DNA from: Actinidia chinensis
Taxonomy: Eukaryota > Streptophyta > Magnoliopsida > Ericales > Actinidiaceae
Reading direction: 5' to 3'
DNA length: 10,000 bases
Assembly: GCA_009663005.1 (NCBI GenBank)
Contig: VIGQ01000009.1
Coordinates: 70,001 to 80,000, forward strand
Shown here: positions 1-8,103 of the stretch, piece by piece
Layout: each line of letters starts with the position of its first letter
Position numbering within the stretch: position 1 is the first letter of the stretch
The notes under the pieces: generated by a model
What the model saw: only the letters and a program-made list of their open reading frames with translations
The model's database searches: none
Told to the model about the DNA's origin: nothing
Program-made: the position numbers and the translations under genes

Positions 1-550
1 CTGATTTTCATCTATTACTGCACACTTTTCCTTCGAAAGCTTGAAGTGACTTGCCAAAGGTCTGCTTAACTGGCTTAGCACTCTCCATGTTGACCTTTTT
101 CCGGCACCTTTTCAACATACTCCGCTTGTGACAATTTCAACTTTATGTTACCTGTCCCTAATCATTCGCATTCCAAAAATTTTCTTCGTATAACCCAAAT
201 CCTTCATGCAAACTCTCTGACAGTTTGTGCATTGAAGTACATCTCATCCATACTTAACCTCACCACGCATATCATCTACATACAACCAACAGTATGAGAT
301 ATGATGTACGCAAGCTTCCTAACTAACAACAATGGTCCCCATGCCATCTACATGACATCTCCTAAATCCTGTAGCTGCCCTAAAGGTATCAAACCTTTTT
401 ACTACCATTGGGCCTCAGAGCCTGTTTCAACTCATACAGACTCTTCCTTTCAACTTGCATACCTGATTCTTTTTATCTTTCACAACATAACCTCTGGCTG
501 TACATATACAATTTCCTCCTCCAATTCCCATGAATGAAAAGCAGTTTTAA
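1..550 (-). pseudogene. Copia reverse transcriptase remnant, C-terminal segment, cut by window edge
   Basis: Left of the DNA transposon the minus strand continues RT: a FIHG block, GYVVKDK and NQVCKL, then GFRRCHVDG, then YVDDM with YVDD at 271-282. YVDD is the catalytic palm motif of copia RTs. After it come MKDLGYTKK and LSQAEYVEK (108-134), followed by an R-F-N-M-E-like region and an S-H-F-K-L-S-like region in shifted frames up to the window edge. RNase H is expected just beyond base 1. Frame changes occur between almost every block. The short plus-strand open frame at 301-537 is antisense to this region and has no independent support. Confidence 0.88.
545..550. repeat. Left target-site duplication of the DNA transposon
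   Basis: TTTTAA directly abuts the left inverted repeat and is repeated at 1422-1427. The preceding G at 544 also matches the base at 1421, so the duplication could be 7 bp if that G is counted as target. Confidence 0.85.
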
Positions 551-1085
551 CCATAGTTATCAAAACCAAAACCGAACATTCCAGTTTGAACCGGGAACCA
601 GACTATGACCCAGTACAGTTTTAAAAAATTAATTTACCGAAAATGCATATGAATCGGATTGAACTGGCCGAACGCCGGTTATTTTAAAAACCATTGAACC
701 AGCCGGTATTTAGTGAAATCCGACCAGTTTTTACAAAAAGTAAAAAACACAAATATTATGGCTTTGGTGATTTTTAGTTTTATTTTTTGGATTGTTTTGG
801 TTTGATTTGGTATTTTTATTTGGCTAGCTATTTTGTTTGAAATTTTATTTTTTAATAAAAATAAAAAATTGAGTGCAATTAAAAAAATAAAAATGTATAA
901 ATCACTATCTTTAAATATTATTATATTATAATTGGATATATTGAGATACTATTATCAAAAAATAATTTAAATACAAAAAAAAAATACAGCTAAAAATAGA
1001 GGCCTTATAGGAAGAAAAAATTAAAAAAAATAAAAGGCAACAAATAATGCACAGTATTATCTTAATAATACACATATTGAATAAA

Positions 1086-1122
<37 letters not shown>

Positions 1123-1421
1123 GTAATAGTTTAACAAAAATATTAATTGGAACGAAAAAGAATTTGCCTTTTGAATGTTTTTATAATTATATATATTTTT
1201 GTACTTTATTTTTAGAGGTATTTATTATTTGTACTTATGTCAAATTATTGTTATAAAAAAGAGTAATCTTTTAATCCATATATATTTTTTTAATAATTAT
1301 TTTTTATTTAAACTATATTTTTATTATTTATTTATATAAACCCGGTTGAACCACGGTTGAACCATGAACCCTTGAACCGATGCTTTGACCGGTCATCGTC
1401 GGTTCGTTTTGATAACTATGG
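551..1421. mobile_element. 871-bp non-autonomous DNA transposon (MITE-like) with 16-bp TIRs
   Basis: The ends are perfect 16-bp inverted repeats: CCATAGTTATCAAAAC at 551-566 and its reverse complement at 1406-1421. They are flanked by the direct repeat TTTTAA (545-550 and 1422-1427). Subterminal zones are richer in G+C and carry repeated TTGAACC and CCGGT motifs; the middle (about 770-1330) is extremely AT-rich. No transposase is encoded; the 69-codon open frame at 1047-1256 is low-complexity and AT-driven. Taking out the insert and one TTTTAA leaves an uninterrupted copia RT motif, which proves a discrete insertion. The 6-bp duplication does not match hAT (8), Mutator (9-11), PIF/CACTA (3), mariner (TA) or piggyBac (TTAA), so the superfamily is left open. 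A 7-bp duplication (GTTTTAA) with slightly uneven ends is an alternative reading. Confidence 0.9.
1344..1378. repeat. Subterminal TTGAACC repeat cluster in the DNA transposon
   Basis: GGTTGAACC occurs at 1344-1352 and 1355-1363, then TGAACC at 1365-1370 and TTGAACC at 1372-1378, so successive motifs start about 9 to 12 bases apart. Matching TTGAACC motifs sit near the other end at 586-592 and 694-700. Clustered subterminal motifs are where hAT and CACTA transposases bind, so a similar role is inferred here. Confidence 0.6.
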
Positions 1422-1427
1422 TTTTAA
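1422..1427. repeat. Right target-site duplication of the DNA transposon
   Basis: TTTTAA directly follows the right inverted repeat and matches 545-550. On the minus strand this copy supplies part of the Val-Lys codons of the LDVK motif. Confidence 0.85.
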
Positions 1428-1699
1428 CATCCAATTACTCTAAATGCAGTTCTCAATAACCACAATATTAAGACCATCTATAGTAAAAAGTTTAAAACAA
1501 CGGAGAAAGATTCAGTGTAGTCTATACCTTATTTTTTTTGCTCAAACCTTTGACTACCACCTTTCCTGTAGTACCGTTTGCTTCACAGCAGATTATTCCT
1601 TAATCCTGTAACACCCACTTGTTATGCCAAGCTTCTCTTCCACTGTGGGTAATCGAACCAATTCTTAAGAGTCTGATTAGATGAGAGGAATCCATCTCA
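1422..1699 (-). pseudogene. Copia reverse transcriptase remnant, N-terminal segment
   Basis: Directly after the integrase remnant the minus strand gives, with several stops and shifts, an N-terminal RT stretch containing VVVKGLS, a T-x-N-L-S-P block and LHLE-stop-LDVK (LDVK at 1423-1434). LDVK contains the first catalytic Asp of the copia RT fingers/palm. The DNA transposon at 551-1421 interrupts the reading immediately after this motif, and the rest of RT resumes at 550. RT copies element RNA into cDNA in the cytoplasmic particle; this copy cannot, because of stops at several positions before the insertion. Confidence 0.85.
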
Positions 1700-2689
1700 T
1701 CATTCAATCGCATGCTCTCCCACTTCTTTTTGGACTCCACTGGCCAACGCTTCCTTCCTCAAACCATTTTGGTTCACACCGCTATTAGTTAACAATAGAG
1801 AATCAAGGATGGAGAATAACGTGTTGCCGGTTTTAAACCGTACATGTGTACTGCTAGTAATTCCACCAATTCTATATTCATATAGGCAATGCAACCAAAA
1901 ACTCGTAAATGGGAATATTTTTACCTCCTTTCCTGTCCAAATCCTCCTCTGGTAATCCCACTTCAAGGAACTGAAGGCCCCCTATTGATCAATACACAAC
2001 AGGTTTACACTGCATCAGCCCAAAATTGCTTGGTAACCGCATGTAACCTCAATGCTCTTTGCGCGCTCTAAGATCGTCCTGTTTCACCGTTTAGCAACTC
2101 ATTCTACCTTGGCTTCTTTGGGACCATTTTCAACATTTTGAATCCAGTCACAGCACAATAAGCTCAAACTCCCACTGCTACAATACTCGCCACCATTATC
2201 TGATTTTAGGCACTTCAATTCATCTTTTATTCATGCGCAACTATGCTTTTAATTCTTGAAAAACATCAACATGTCAGATTTATGCTTAAGAAAATAAACC
2301 CACCATATTTTCTAGTAGCATCATCACTGAAAGTAACAAAAGAATGTGAACCACCAATAGAATATACCTTTGATGGATCTTCACACGTTGGTATGTAAAC
2401 AAGCTCCAACTTCTCTGTTTCCAGTGTCTTCCACAATTTGTAAACCTGACCTTCTTCTGTGTTTCGAGAACCACAATCCTCACAAAGTGGCAAATCCAAT
2501 TGACTTACAACCCGCAATTTCCCCCTTCGATATCATTACTTTCATTCCCTTTTCGCTCATGTGACCCAGCCTATGATTCCCACGTAGGGTAGTCAATCCC
2601 TGATGTCCCCTTGTGATGCTATTGTAAAGTACCCCAAGATCCATATAGAGTTCCTTCCTTTTTACCACGGCAGAAATCAAACCCCTTTA
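1700..2689 (-). pseudogene. Copia integrase remnant with lost catalytic residues
   Basis: The gag-pre-integrase/zinc-binding part is clear: RLGHMSEKGMK at 2540-2572 and CEDC at 2473-2484, the latter in another frame. The core follows as SIGGSHSFVTFSDDATRK, LKCLKSDNGGEY (SDNGGEY at 2183-2203), VAKR (2087-2098), ERAKS and WTGKEVK (1919-1939). Integrase joins element cDNA to host DNA through a D,D,E triad. The codon at the first Asp position reads Asn (2387-2389, in H-T-N), the second Asp is present in SDNGGEY, and the Glu position reads Lys in VAKR. Stops and frameshifts separate the blocks. The stretch from WTGKEVK to the start of RT is much shorter than usual, suggesting an internal deletion in the integrase C-terminus/linker. 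Confidence 0.88.
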
Positions 2690-3062
2690 CTCCATCTTCC
2701 AAGCATCTGAAGTACCGATGTGCCCACTCCACATTGAAACATTGACCCCACGGAAATAAGATTTTGTGTTAGACTAGGCACCTGTTAACATTCTTCAATC
2801 AGCACTGTCCCTTTCTGATAATCTGGCATATCCCTTTCCAACATATTGCAAGGCTTCTCATCGCCAATTACTGTGTCAAGTTTCTTTGCACATAGTTTTG
2901 TAACACATTCATACGTGGGGTAGCATGAATTAAGCTCCAGAATCTACAATCCAGATTCATTGCGGAATTCAATAAACAAGCAAAGCATCATTATTAGACT
3001 CGTCAGCAATATTAGCAGTATTTTTTAACCTCTTTGATTATTCCCATTAAGCTCCTTTCTCG
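2690..3062 (-). pseudogene. Copia aspartic protease remnant
   Basis: The minus strand reads W-I-V-D-S-G-A followed at once by a stop codon. The catalytic D-S-G-A lies at 2933-2944. This is the retroviral-type aspartic protease active site, which in intact elements cleaves the gag-pol polyprotein. Further on, LTQNLISVGS and RGKKEGTLY are readable in different frames; they match the region that normally links protease to the integrase zinc finger. The active-site triad is kept, but the domain is broken by the stop directly after it and by later frameshifts, so it is non-functional. The limits given are approximate, because domain edges cannot be placed in decayed sequence. Confidence 0.8.
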
Positions 3063-3829
3063 GTGTCTTGTAGTCCCGCTTCTAGTTTCCCTCTGACCAC
3101 AGATCCACACAGCAGGCACCCTCATCTCTCCGCCACAGATTTACTTCGTCTCTGTTTCTCGAATACGACTTTCCCTTTCCCCTTTTGTTGCCTCCCTTAT
3201 TCATGGCCTACCCTTTCCTCTATATTGAGTTCTAAACCTGAGACAACATCCTCAATCGATGCTCTCTCCGAGCCTATTCTCCGAATAATCAATGCCACGA
3301 CATCCTCCATTTTTATTTTTGCAGACCAGGAAGAATTTTCTTACTGCCATGACAATCCATTTCCAACTTTTTCGGCAAAACTTTGATAAAGACAAGGGCT
3401 CTATTTCATCATCAAAAACAACACTTCAACGGATTCTAAACTGATTTGGTGACCATATTAAATTCGTTGATATGTTCAGCAACAACAATATTTTAGACCA
3501 TCTTTAGGTAAACAACTTTTTTCATAAGATTTAACTTTTCCCAATGGCTGAAGGTTTTCGTACATCTTTTCAGGCTTTTGAACAAATCTGTGTTGTCCTT
3601 TTCATTTGGCGATGTTCGACGTACTGACTGCACGAGGCAACAATCGCACATTCCTCTAGGGCTTTGCGATTCATAACATTCCACTTTGATTGCTCCATAT
3701 TTTTGCTGGCTTTGTGCCATTGATGTTGATATAGATCCTTCTGATATAAAATATCTCCATCGCATCTTTTCATTCAGAAGGCGAGTTCGTACCATTAAAT
3801 GTCTCGATCCTTGACTTTATCCTCACCAT
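3063..3829 (-). pseudogene. Copia gag remnant
   Basis: A minus-strand ATG at 3827-3829 lies 27 bases downstream of the primer binding site and opens MVRIKSRIETFNGTN, the usual kind of copia gag start. Further along, in shifting frames, are LYQKDLY and VMNRKAL (within 3570-3773) and EHINEFNMVT (3448-3477). All of these fit the capsid-like UBN2/retrotran-gag domain, which in intact elements forms the particle shell that packages element RNA. At least two frameshifts and several stops separate the pieces. Towards the C-terminus an RSKS-type basic stretch is visible, but the CCHC zinc knuckle is not recognisable: its cysteines appear lost. The plus-strand open frame over 3063-3386 is only the antisense of this region. 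Confidence 0.85.
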
Positions 3830-3856
3830 TGTGTAAACCCTTAACCTCCTAACCCA

Positions 3857-3868
3857 GACTCTATACCA
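3857..3868 (-). promoter_or_regulatory. Primer binding site, initiator-Met tRNA type, of the copia element
   Basis: The minus strand reads TGGTATAGAGTC, followed by TGGGTT. This matches the copia primer binding site TGGTATCAGAGC, which pairs with the 3' end of initiator-Met tRNA, except for one missing C and one substitution. It lies two bases inside the inferred LTR end (CA at 3871-3872 on the minus strand) and 27 bases before the gag ATG, the expected spacing. It sets the element's direction and its 5' LTR boundary. Confidence 0.8.
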
Positions 3869-3870
3869 GT

Positions 3871-4165
3871 TGCTAGGGCTTCAATTTTGTTAGTGCATGA
3901 TTGGTTTAGATAGGCGGTGGCGACAAGGGGTAACCAACTTTGGCAGAAAGGGAGTTAATGGAGGGCTTGAGTCAGAACTGTGACTCTATGGCTTGGGTCA
4001 CGGCCGTAAACTGCTATAATATTTTTTTTAAGCAATTTTATTTAATTTTTAATAATAGTTTTTTTAATTGCGATTTTATCCTCAAATAGTTGCGTCTGTT
4101 CGGATTAATGCTCGAATAGTGCATCTGTTTGGATTAATTCTGACTATTGTATCTGTTTTCGTTTT
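3871..4165 (-). repeat. Probable 5' LTR remnant of the copia element, outer edge unresolved
   Basis: The sequence right of the primer binding site should be the 5' LTR. Its inner end reads CCCTAGCA on the minus strand, ending in the CA expected of an LTR. The outer TG end cannot be placed, because the 3' LTR lies outside the window and there is no partner to compare. 4165 is a provisional limit, set at the end of the tandem repeat; the LTR could be shorter or run several hundred bases further. The plus-strand stretch from 3871 to about 4015 is of moderate G+C, followed by an AT-rich run. Confidence 0.5.
4081..4165. repeat. Tandem repeat, unit about 30 bp, nearly three copies
   Basis: Unit 1 (4081-4110) and unit 2 (4111-4139) share the pattern CTCRAATAGT, then GCRTCTGTTYGGATTAAT. 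Unit 3 (4140-4165) is more diverged and partial, keeping ACTATTGTATCTGTTT. The units differ by substitutions and a 1-base indel, so the array is old. If it belongs to the copia LTR it would lie in U3, where tandem repeats in some plant copia elements act as enhancers; that placement is inference. Confidence 0.75.
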
Positions 4166-5298
4166 TAGTTTTTATAACGTTTAAATTTTAAACAAACAAA
4201 TCCTTTGAAAGATTGCAGCTCTTTCAACAACCAGCATCCTCTTAAAAGCTTCCCTTCCCACTTCAGCCATTCTGAAATTGCTCGCAATTCGAATCCTTCT
4301 CCTCTCTTTGCACTTCCCTTCGCATATTTTTTAATATTCTGTGAAAGAGTAAACATCACTGTTTTTTGGTTCACTATACTCATTTTGTTCTACTCTATCT
4401 GCATCAGTGAGATTCCGACTGGTTATAATTTTGAAAGATAGAGTCTATTCATCGTTAACACTAGTGCGGATGACTTCAATCTTAAAGAAAAACAAAAAAA
4501 AACATTGTATGACTTCAGTACTTCTATTTTCACCATTTATAGATTTTGTTTATCTACTAATAAGTTCTGCAAGCTTGTTTATGTTTTTTTTATATTATTA
4601 CATTAATTACAGAATAGTTTGTGCCAATTTCACACATGCAGAGAATATTGTCCAATAAGATAAAATCCACACATCTTCTACCTCTGATTTTATTTGATAG
4701 TTATGTCTTAGTTTTAGGTATTTGTGCATTTGAATGAAACGAACGTTGTTTTTGTGGTGGCCCAATTTTCCAAAAACTGATTCTGTGGCAAGATTTTATT
4801 TGCCAGTGGTTGGGCCCATGGGCGGGCCTTTATAACCACAAGGCCATTATGAGGGGGAACAAGATTAAAAAAATTTAATTTTAATTTAAATTAAGCAATT
4901 ATTGCGCAGTGTTTTACACGGCTTAGTAATTTTCATTTATAAATTGGTTAGAATCGATGAGCTAGTTCAGGTTTTGGGCCTTCACAGCACTTATTGCGGT
5001 TCCCTTTTCATAAACTAACCTATGGCCAATTTGGTGTAAACAAAAACTAAAAAAGAATCAGTTTTGTTTTTTTTTTAGATCAAATAAAAAAATTCTCATA
5101 CGCTTACATAACCTCACCTCACATACACCTAAAAGATTTTGCTGCAGTTTCTAAGGCGCTTGGTTGATCTTTCCTTCCTTTAAAAAAATAAATAAAAAGT
5201 TAAAAGCATTGACACAAAAATTAGCCAATGGCCCTGAACTGTCTGTCAAACTGTCACCTTTTCCCGATCATTTATGATTGACCACTAAGTAAGACTAC
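4166..5298. other. AT-rich intergenic sequence, no gene recognised
   Basis: Open frames on both strands at about 4165-4441 overlap each other antisense and have no recognisable domain; a plus-strand one at 4407-4658 is dominated by AT-driven residues. A local G+C-rich patch at 4811-4845 holds a TGGGCC motif, the 10-bp palindrome GCCCATGGGC (4814-4823) and a short hairpin, GGCCTT(9-nt loop)AAGGCC (4825-4845), with a TATAA sequence in the loop. This could be a promoter fragment, but no gene follows it. No tRNA, rRNA or further transposon ends were found. Confidence 0.6.
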
Positions 5299-5468
5299 GG
5301 CTCCATTTGAAACTATTTTTTTTTTTTTACTTTTTGATTTTTTTTAAGCTATAATAAAAAAAAATCATCAGAATTGATTTTTTTGCATTTTGCTTATTTG
5401 TAGTTAAAGTAAATCCCAGAAAAAGAAAAGAAAAAAAATATTAACTTTTAAGAATTATCAACGGAGCC
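5299..5468. mobile_element. Possible 170-bp MITE with GGCTCC terminal inverted repeats
   Basis: The left end GGCTCCATTTGA (5299-5310) is inverted at the right end, whose reverse complement begins GGCTCCGTTGATAA (ending at 5468). The interior is almost all A/T, and its centre holds a palindrome, AAAATCA(7-nt loop)TGATTTT, near 5360-5385, so the whole segment could fold into a long imperfect hairpin as MITEs do. It has no coding capacity. No convincing target-site duplication flanks it, so the boundaries and family are uncertain. Confidence 0.5.
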
Positions 5469-5560
5469 TAAATAATAAAGCAGACAAACACGTGGAGTGC
5501 AATGCTTGGGAGTATTATTAATACGATAATGGCCCCCAATAAAGTATTGGTAGACAATAT

Positions 5561-5585
5561 CAATAATAATAACAATAATAATAAA
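5561..5585. repeat. AAT trinucleotide microsatellite
   Basis: CAATAATAATAACAATAATAATA-type run: about eight AAT units with one AAC interruption. It produces the asparagine run in a chance open frame at 5502-5744. Confidence 0.85.
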
Positions 5586-6714
5586 ACATACAAGAAATAC
5601 AATCAGAACGATTTTGCTGTGCTGCTGACTTTAAATTACAACAAATGCCACTGCCTTTGTCAGTTCCTTTCTCAATCTTTCACTTGTATGAACATTCCAT
5701 TAAAAAGCATTTCCTTTTGTGAAACCTCCCTTTGTCACCCATAATTGTAGCTGTGCAGCTCTCCACTAGAAAATCCAGTTTCACAAAAACTTCACAAAGT
5801 CTAAACCCATAATGAGCATTGTGGGGGCTTAATGCTATAAAATTGATGGCCAAGACCCTTGCACTACAGATCGTATACGGGTTCACCAGTCCATGAAAGT
5901 CTTCTTCACTAAATTATTTTCCTCACCCACTTAATCCATAAAAAAAAAATTTTTAAAGACCACCATCAATCAACCTTCAACCACATCATTCCCACTAATC
6001 TCCTCATCTCTCGCAATTCCAAAACTGGGGTGATAAACAAACCTCGCTAACAATCAAATTTTGACTCCTTGTTCGGCCTTCGTTTTAAAACACTTATTTG
6101 AAATTGGGGATATTTGTGACTTTAAAAACAGAAAAATCAAACTTAGAACATGTTTTTTTAAGTTTGCCAATAGACCATGTTTTTTAAAAAGCTTACATGT
6201 TAAGCTTTCAAACCAGTACTACTCACTCAAGTAAGATTGTGAATTTTTTTTAAAAATGTTAAGTTTACTCCGAGCTCTAAGTTTAAAGTTTTTTGAAACA
6301 TTAATTCATTTGAGATTTTGATTCACTTGATAAACAAGTCAAACTCCCAAACATATTTCTAAAGTTCATTAACTTTTTAAACTAAGTTTTAAAACATTTA
6401 TACTGTTTCCAACTTGTTGGGCCTCATTTCTCATAATTTAAGGGTTGAGAACAAAGAGTGCACAAATTAAAGAAAAAAAGGTAAATGTAAAAATTAATTT
6501 TTTAAATTTTTAAACAAAAAAATAACCAAACCCCCCTTAGTGCACGTGGCAGTACATTACTTAGTTTTATCATATTAGATAATTTCGCCACATTTTTTTC
6601 CCCCAATTTTTTTGAAAAAACACCATTCCACTAATTTAGGTAGGACTTGCAAAAGAAAAATATTCTAGTGACAATTTTTTTTTTTTTGTCATCAATATAA
6701 ACAAAATGGCGCGT
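5586..6714. other. AT-rich intergenic sequence, no gene recognised
   Basis: Only short chance open frames occur. A TATAAAA motif is present at 5836-5842 and a C/T-rich, A-poor stretch at about 5960-6020, but no coding sequence follows. The stretch 6060-6540 is dominated by A/T runs with loosely repeated CATGTTTTTTNAA motifs (about 6149-6210). No inverted-repeat ends, LTR motifs or RNA genes could be supported. Confidence 0.6.
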
Positions 6715-6853
6715 TTTCATATGAAAATGTAAAAGGCAACAAAACCAATTTGAAGCTTAAAAGCTTACCTTTAAGCGAGAAAAGTCCTCATATTGCATGT
6801 AAAGGCAACAAAACCAATTTGAAGCTTAAAGTTTACCCTTTCGCGAGAAAAGT
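6715..6853. repeat. Diverged tandem duplication, unit about 70 bp
   Basis: The sequence from ATGTAAAAGGCAAC at 6727 to GCGAGAAAAGT at 6786 recurs at 6798-6853. The core GGCAACAAAACCAATTTGAA plus GCTTAAA is identical in both copies, and the ends differ by small indels. A shared TCAT just before each (6717-6720 and 6789-6792) suggests the unit starts about 6715, with a period of about 70 bases. A plus-strand open frame crosses both copies (6750-7055, 101 codons) but has no recognisable domain, and the two copies fall in different frames relative to it. Confidence 0.8.
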
Positions 6854-7396
6854 TTTTTTGTCATTGAAATTTGGCACCCACCAAAATCTTTTGAGCGAGA
6901 CCAAAATTTTAATTTTTCACCCGTGGCATACAAATAGGACAAAAGTATTTTCTTGTGAAACTATACTTTTTCCGTTGTATAAACTCGAGACGAAACGTTT
7001 GGTATTTCTTCGCAAATCACGATACCATAGAGCTGAATTATATTGCTTCCTTTGAGGCGTTTGTTGCACAATAGATCAAGTTTGTGGTAGCATATTGTTA
7101 CCATTTGATATACATGTGTAGATATATTTGCTTTCCTGTCCTCTCTCTTCTATCTATAATATACAACAAACTGTATAAAACATAATGTTTTTTTACTTAC
7201 TTGATTCTTTGCAAAAATCAAGTGTTTTAAAAGTGGTTAAATACATTTCAGTCATTATCGTTTAACAAACCAACTCCAATAGGGAAGGCCTTAAGATTTC
7301 AAAAATTAGTAAAGTTGCGTCTCCGTTTTTGGTCAAAAGCCTTCTGGGAGGTCCAGTACAATTTAACGCATTTTTTCTCACTCCAAAATCACGAGG
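6854..7396. other. Intergenic sequence, nothing recognised
   Basis: This stretch follows the tandem duplication and runs to the inferred edge of the second LTR element. It holds A/T-rich sequence and a pyrimidine-rich run (about 7130-7155). No coding, RNA-gene or transposon-end signal was found. Confidence 0.5.
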
Positions 7397-7898
7397 TGTT
7401 GGTAAAATGTATTTCCTTTTTGTTTAAAACAAAAGTTTGAATCACAAATTCGAAAAGAAGAGAAGAAAAGAACAGAATTATAAACCAATGCACTTAAGGA
7501 TGCAGAATTTGATTTTGACGAGGCCCTGAAATTAAATTCGTGTCCTTTAAGTCCGTTTTTACACCCGCACTTGGTTTACTTACGGAAATATGTTGTACGA
7601 CTCCCATGATTACCACATCCACGATTCCTTCGGATAGTGAGTACTCCAATCGAAATCCACGTCCGAACCTTCAAGTGTCTTTCTCTCTTTCAAATGAAAA
7701 CTAAGCCGATGATGGGATGCCTCTAGCACTATCTAATGCTTGCTCTTATGGATTTTCGCATGATGAAGAATGCTGGGATGTTTGGAGGTATTTGCATAGA
7801 AGCAACCACCTTTCTAAAGAGTCACATCGTCTTTGGAAAGGCACCCATTCGGCCCAAATATCACTATTCGGCCGAACAGCTGTGCAACCAGGACCTTC
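7397..7898 (-). repeat. Probable R/U5 extension of the left LTR
   Basis: If the LTR continued left of 7899, a natural end is the TGTTGG at 7397-7402, which pairs with the CTAACA at the right end (inverted match 5 of 6), as LTR termini usually do. That would make a 1,205-bp LTR. The stretch looks transcribed-leader-like and has no counterpart beside the right LTR. The boundary depends on the terminal match alone. It could instead be unrelated flanking DNA, with the LTR ending at 7899. The overlapping plus-strand open frames at 7717-8017 are not supported as genes. Confidence 0.4.
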
Positions 7899-7984
7899 TG
7901 CACAAATTGAAAGGTTGCACCTATTCGCGGATCAAAGGACAACTTCTGGACGAAATTCGTAATAACCAACCGCTTTGTTTAAAT

Positions 7985-8004
7985 CGAAACGGTGTGACCG
8001 TTCG
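7985..8004. other. Short hairpin conserved in both LTRs, left copy
   Basis: CGAAACGGT-GTG-ACCGTTCG forms an 8-bp stem with a 3-nt loop and one bulged A. The identical 20 bases occur in the right LTR at 9260-9279, although flanking positions differ. Confidence 0.55.
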
Positions 8005-8103
8005 CAAAAGAAATTAATTTCCGGGGAAGAAACTGTAATTTCTTATTTCGAAATTAAAATAATGAATAAATTTGGGTTTCCTCAAAAATTAATATTCAAT
8101 TAC

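Larger units (their letters stand above)
1..3829 (-). pseudogene. Degenerate Ty1/copia retrotransposon gag-pol, 5' portion, interrupted by a DNA transposon
   Basis: Reading the minus strand from 3829 down to 1 gives the copia order gag, protease, integrase, reverse transcriptase, each recognised from short conserved motifs spread over all three frames. A complete copia polyprotein is a single frame of roughly 1,300 codons. Here no frame exceeds about 100 codons, so the element cannot encode a working product. RNase H and the 3' LTR should lie beyond the left edge. The body is also shortened: gag start to YVDD is about 2.7 kb after subtracting the 871-bp insertion at 551-1421. The motif order integrase before RT excludes Ty3/gypsy. 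Motifs are seen in the sequence; family assignment rests on known copia domain order. The lineage within copia is not resolved. Confidence 0.93.

Noticed and set aside
1047..1256. 69-codon frame inside the DNA transposon as a possible transposase fragment
   Set aside because: It consists of Ile/Phe/Leu/Asn-rich sequence from AT-rich DNA, with no catalytic or zinc-finger motif.
3063..3386. 107-codon plus-strand frame rich in Ser, Pro and Phe
   Set aside because: It is antisense to the copia gag remnant, which has motif support on the minus strand; it has no recognisable domain.
4165..4658. Overlapping open frames on both strands after the copia LTR, some with hydrophobic runs
   Set aside because: The frames overlap antisense, have no known motif, and their Phe/Ile/Leu content is what AT-rich DNA yields by chance.
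5502..5744. Frame with an asparagine run
   Set aside because: The run comes from the AAT microsatellite; the rest is unrecognisable and short.
6060..6540. A GGGGGTTTGGTT-like end (reverse complement near 6526-6540) suggesting another MITE
   Set aside because: No matching inverted end or target duplication could be found to its left.
6750..7055. 101-codon plus-strand frame across the tandem duplication
   Set aside because: There is no domain, and the duplicated units fall in different frames; best explained by chance.
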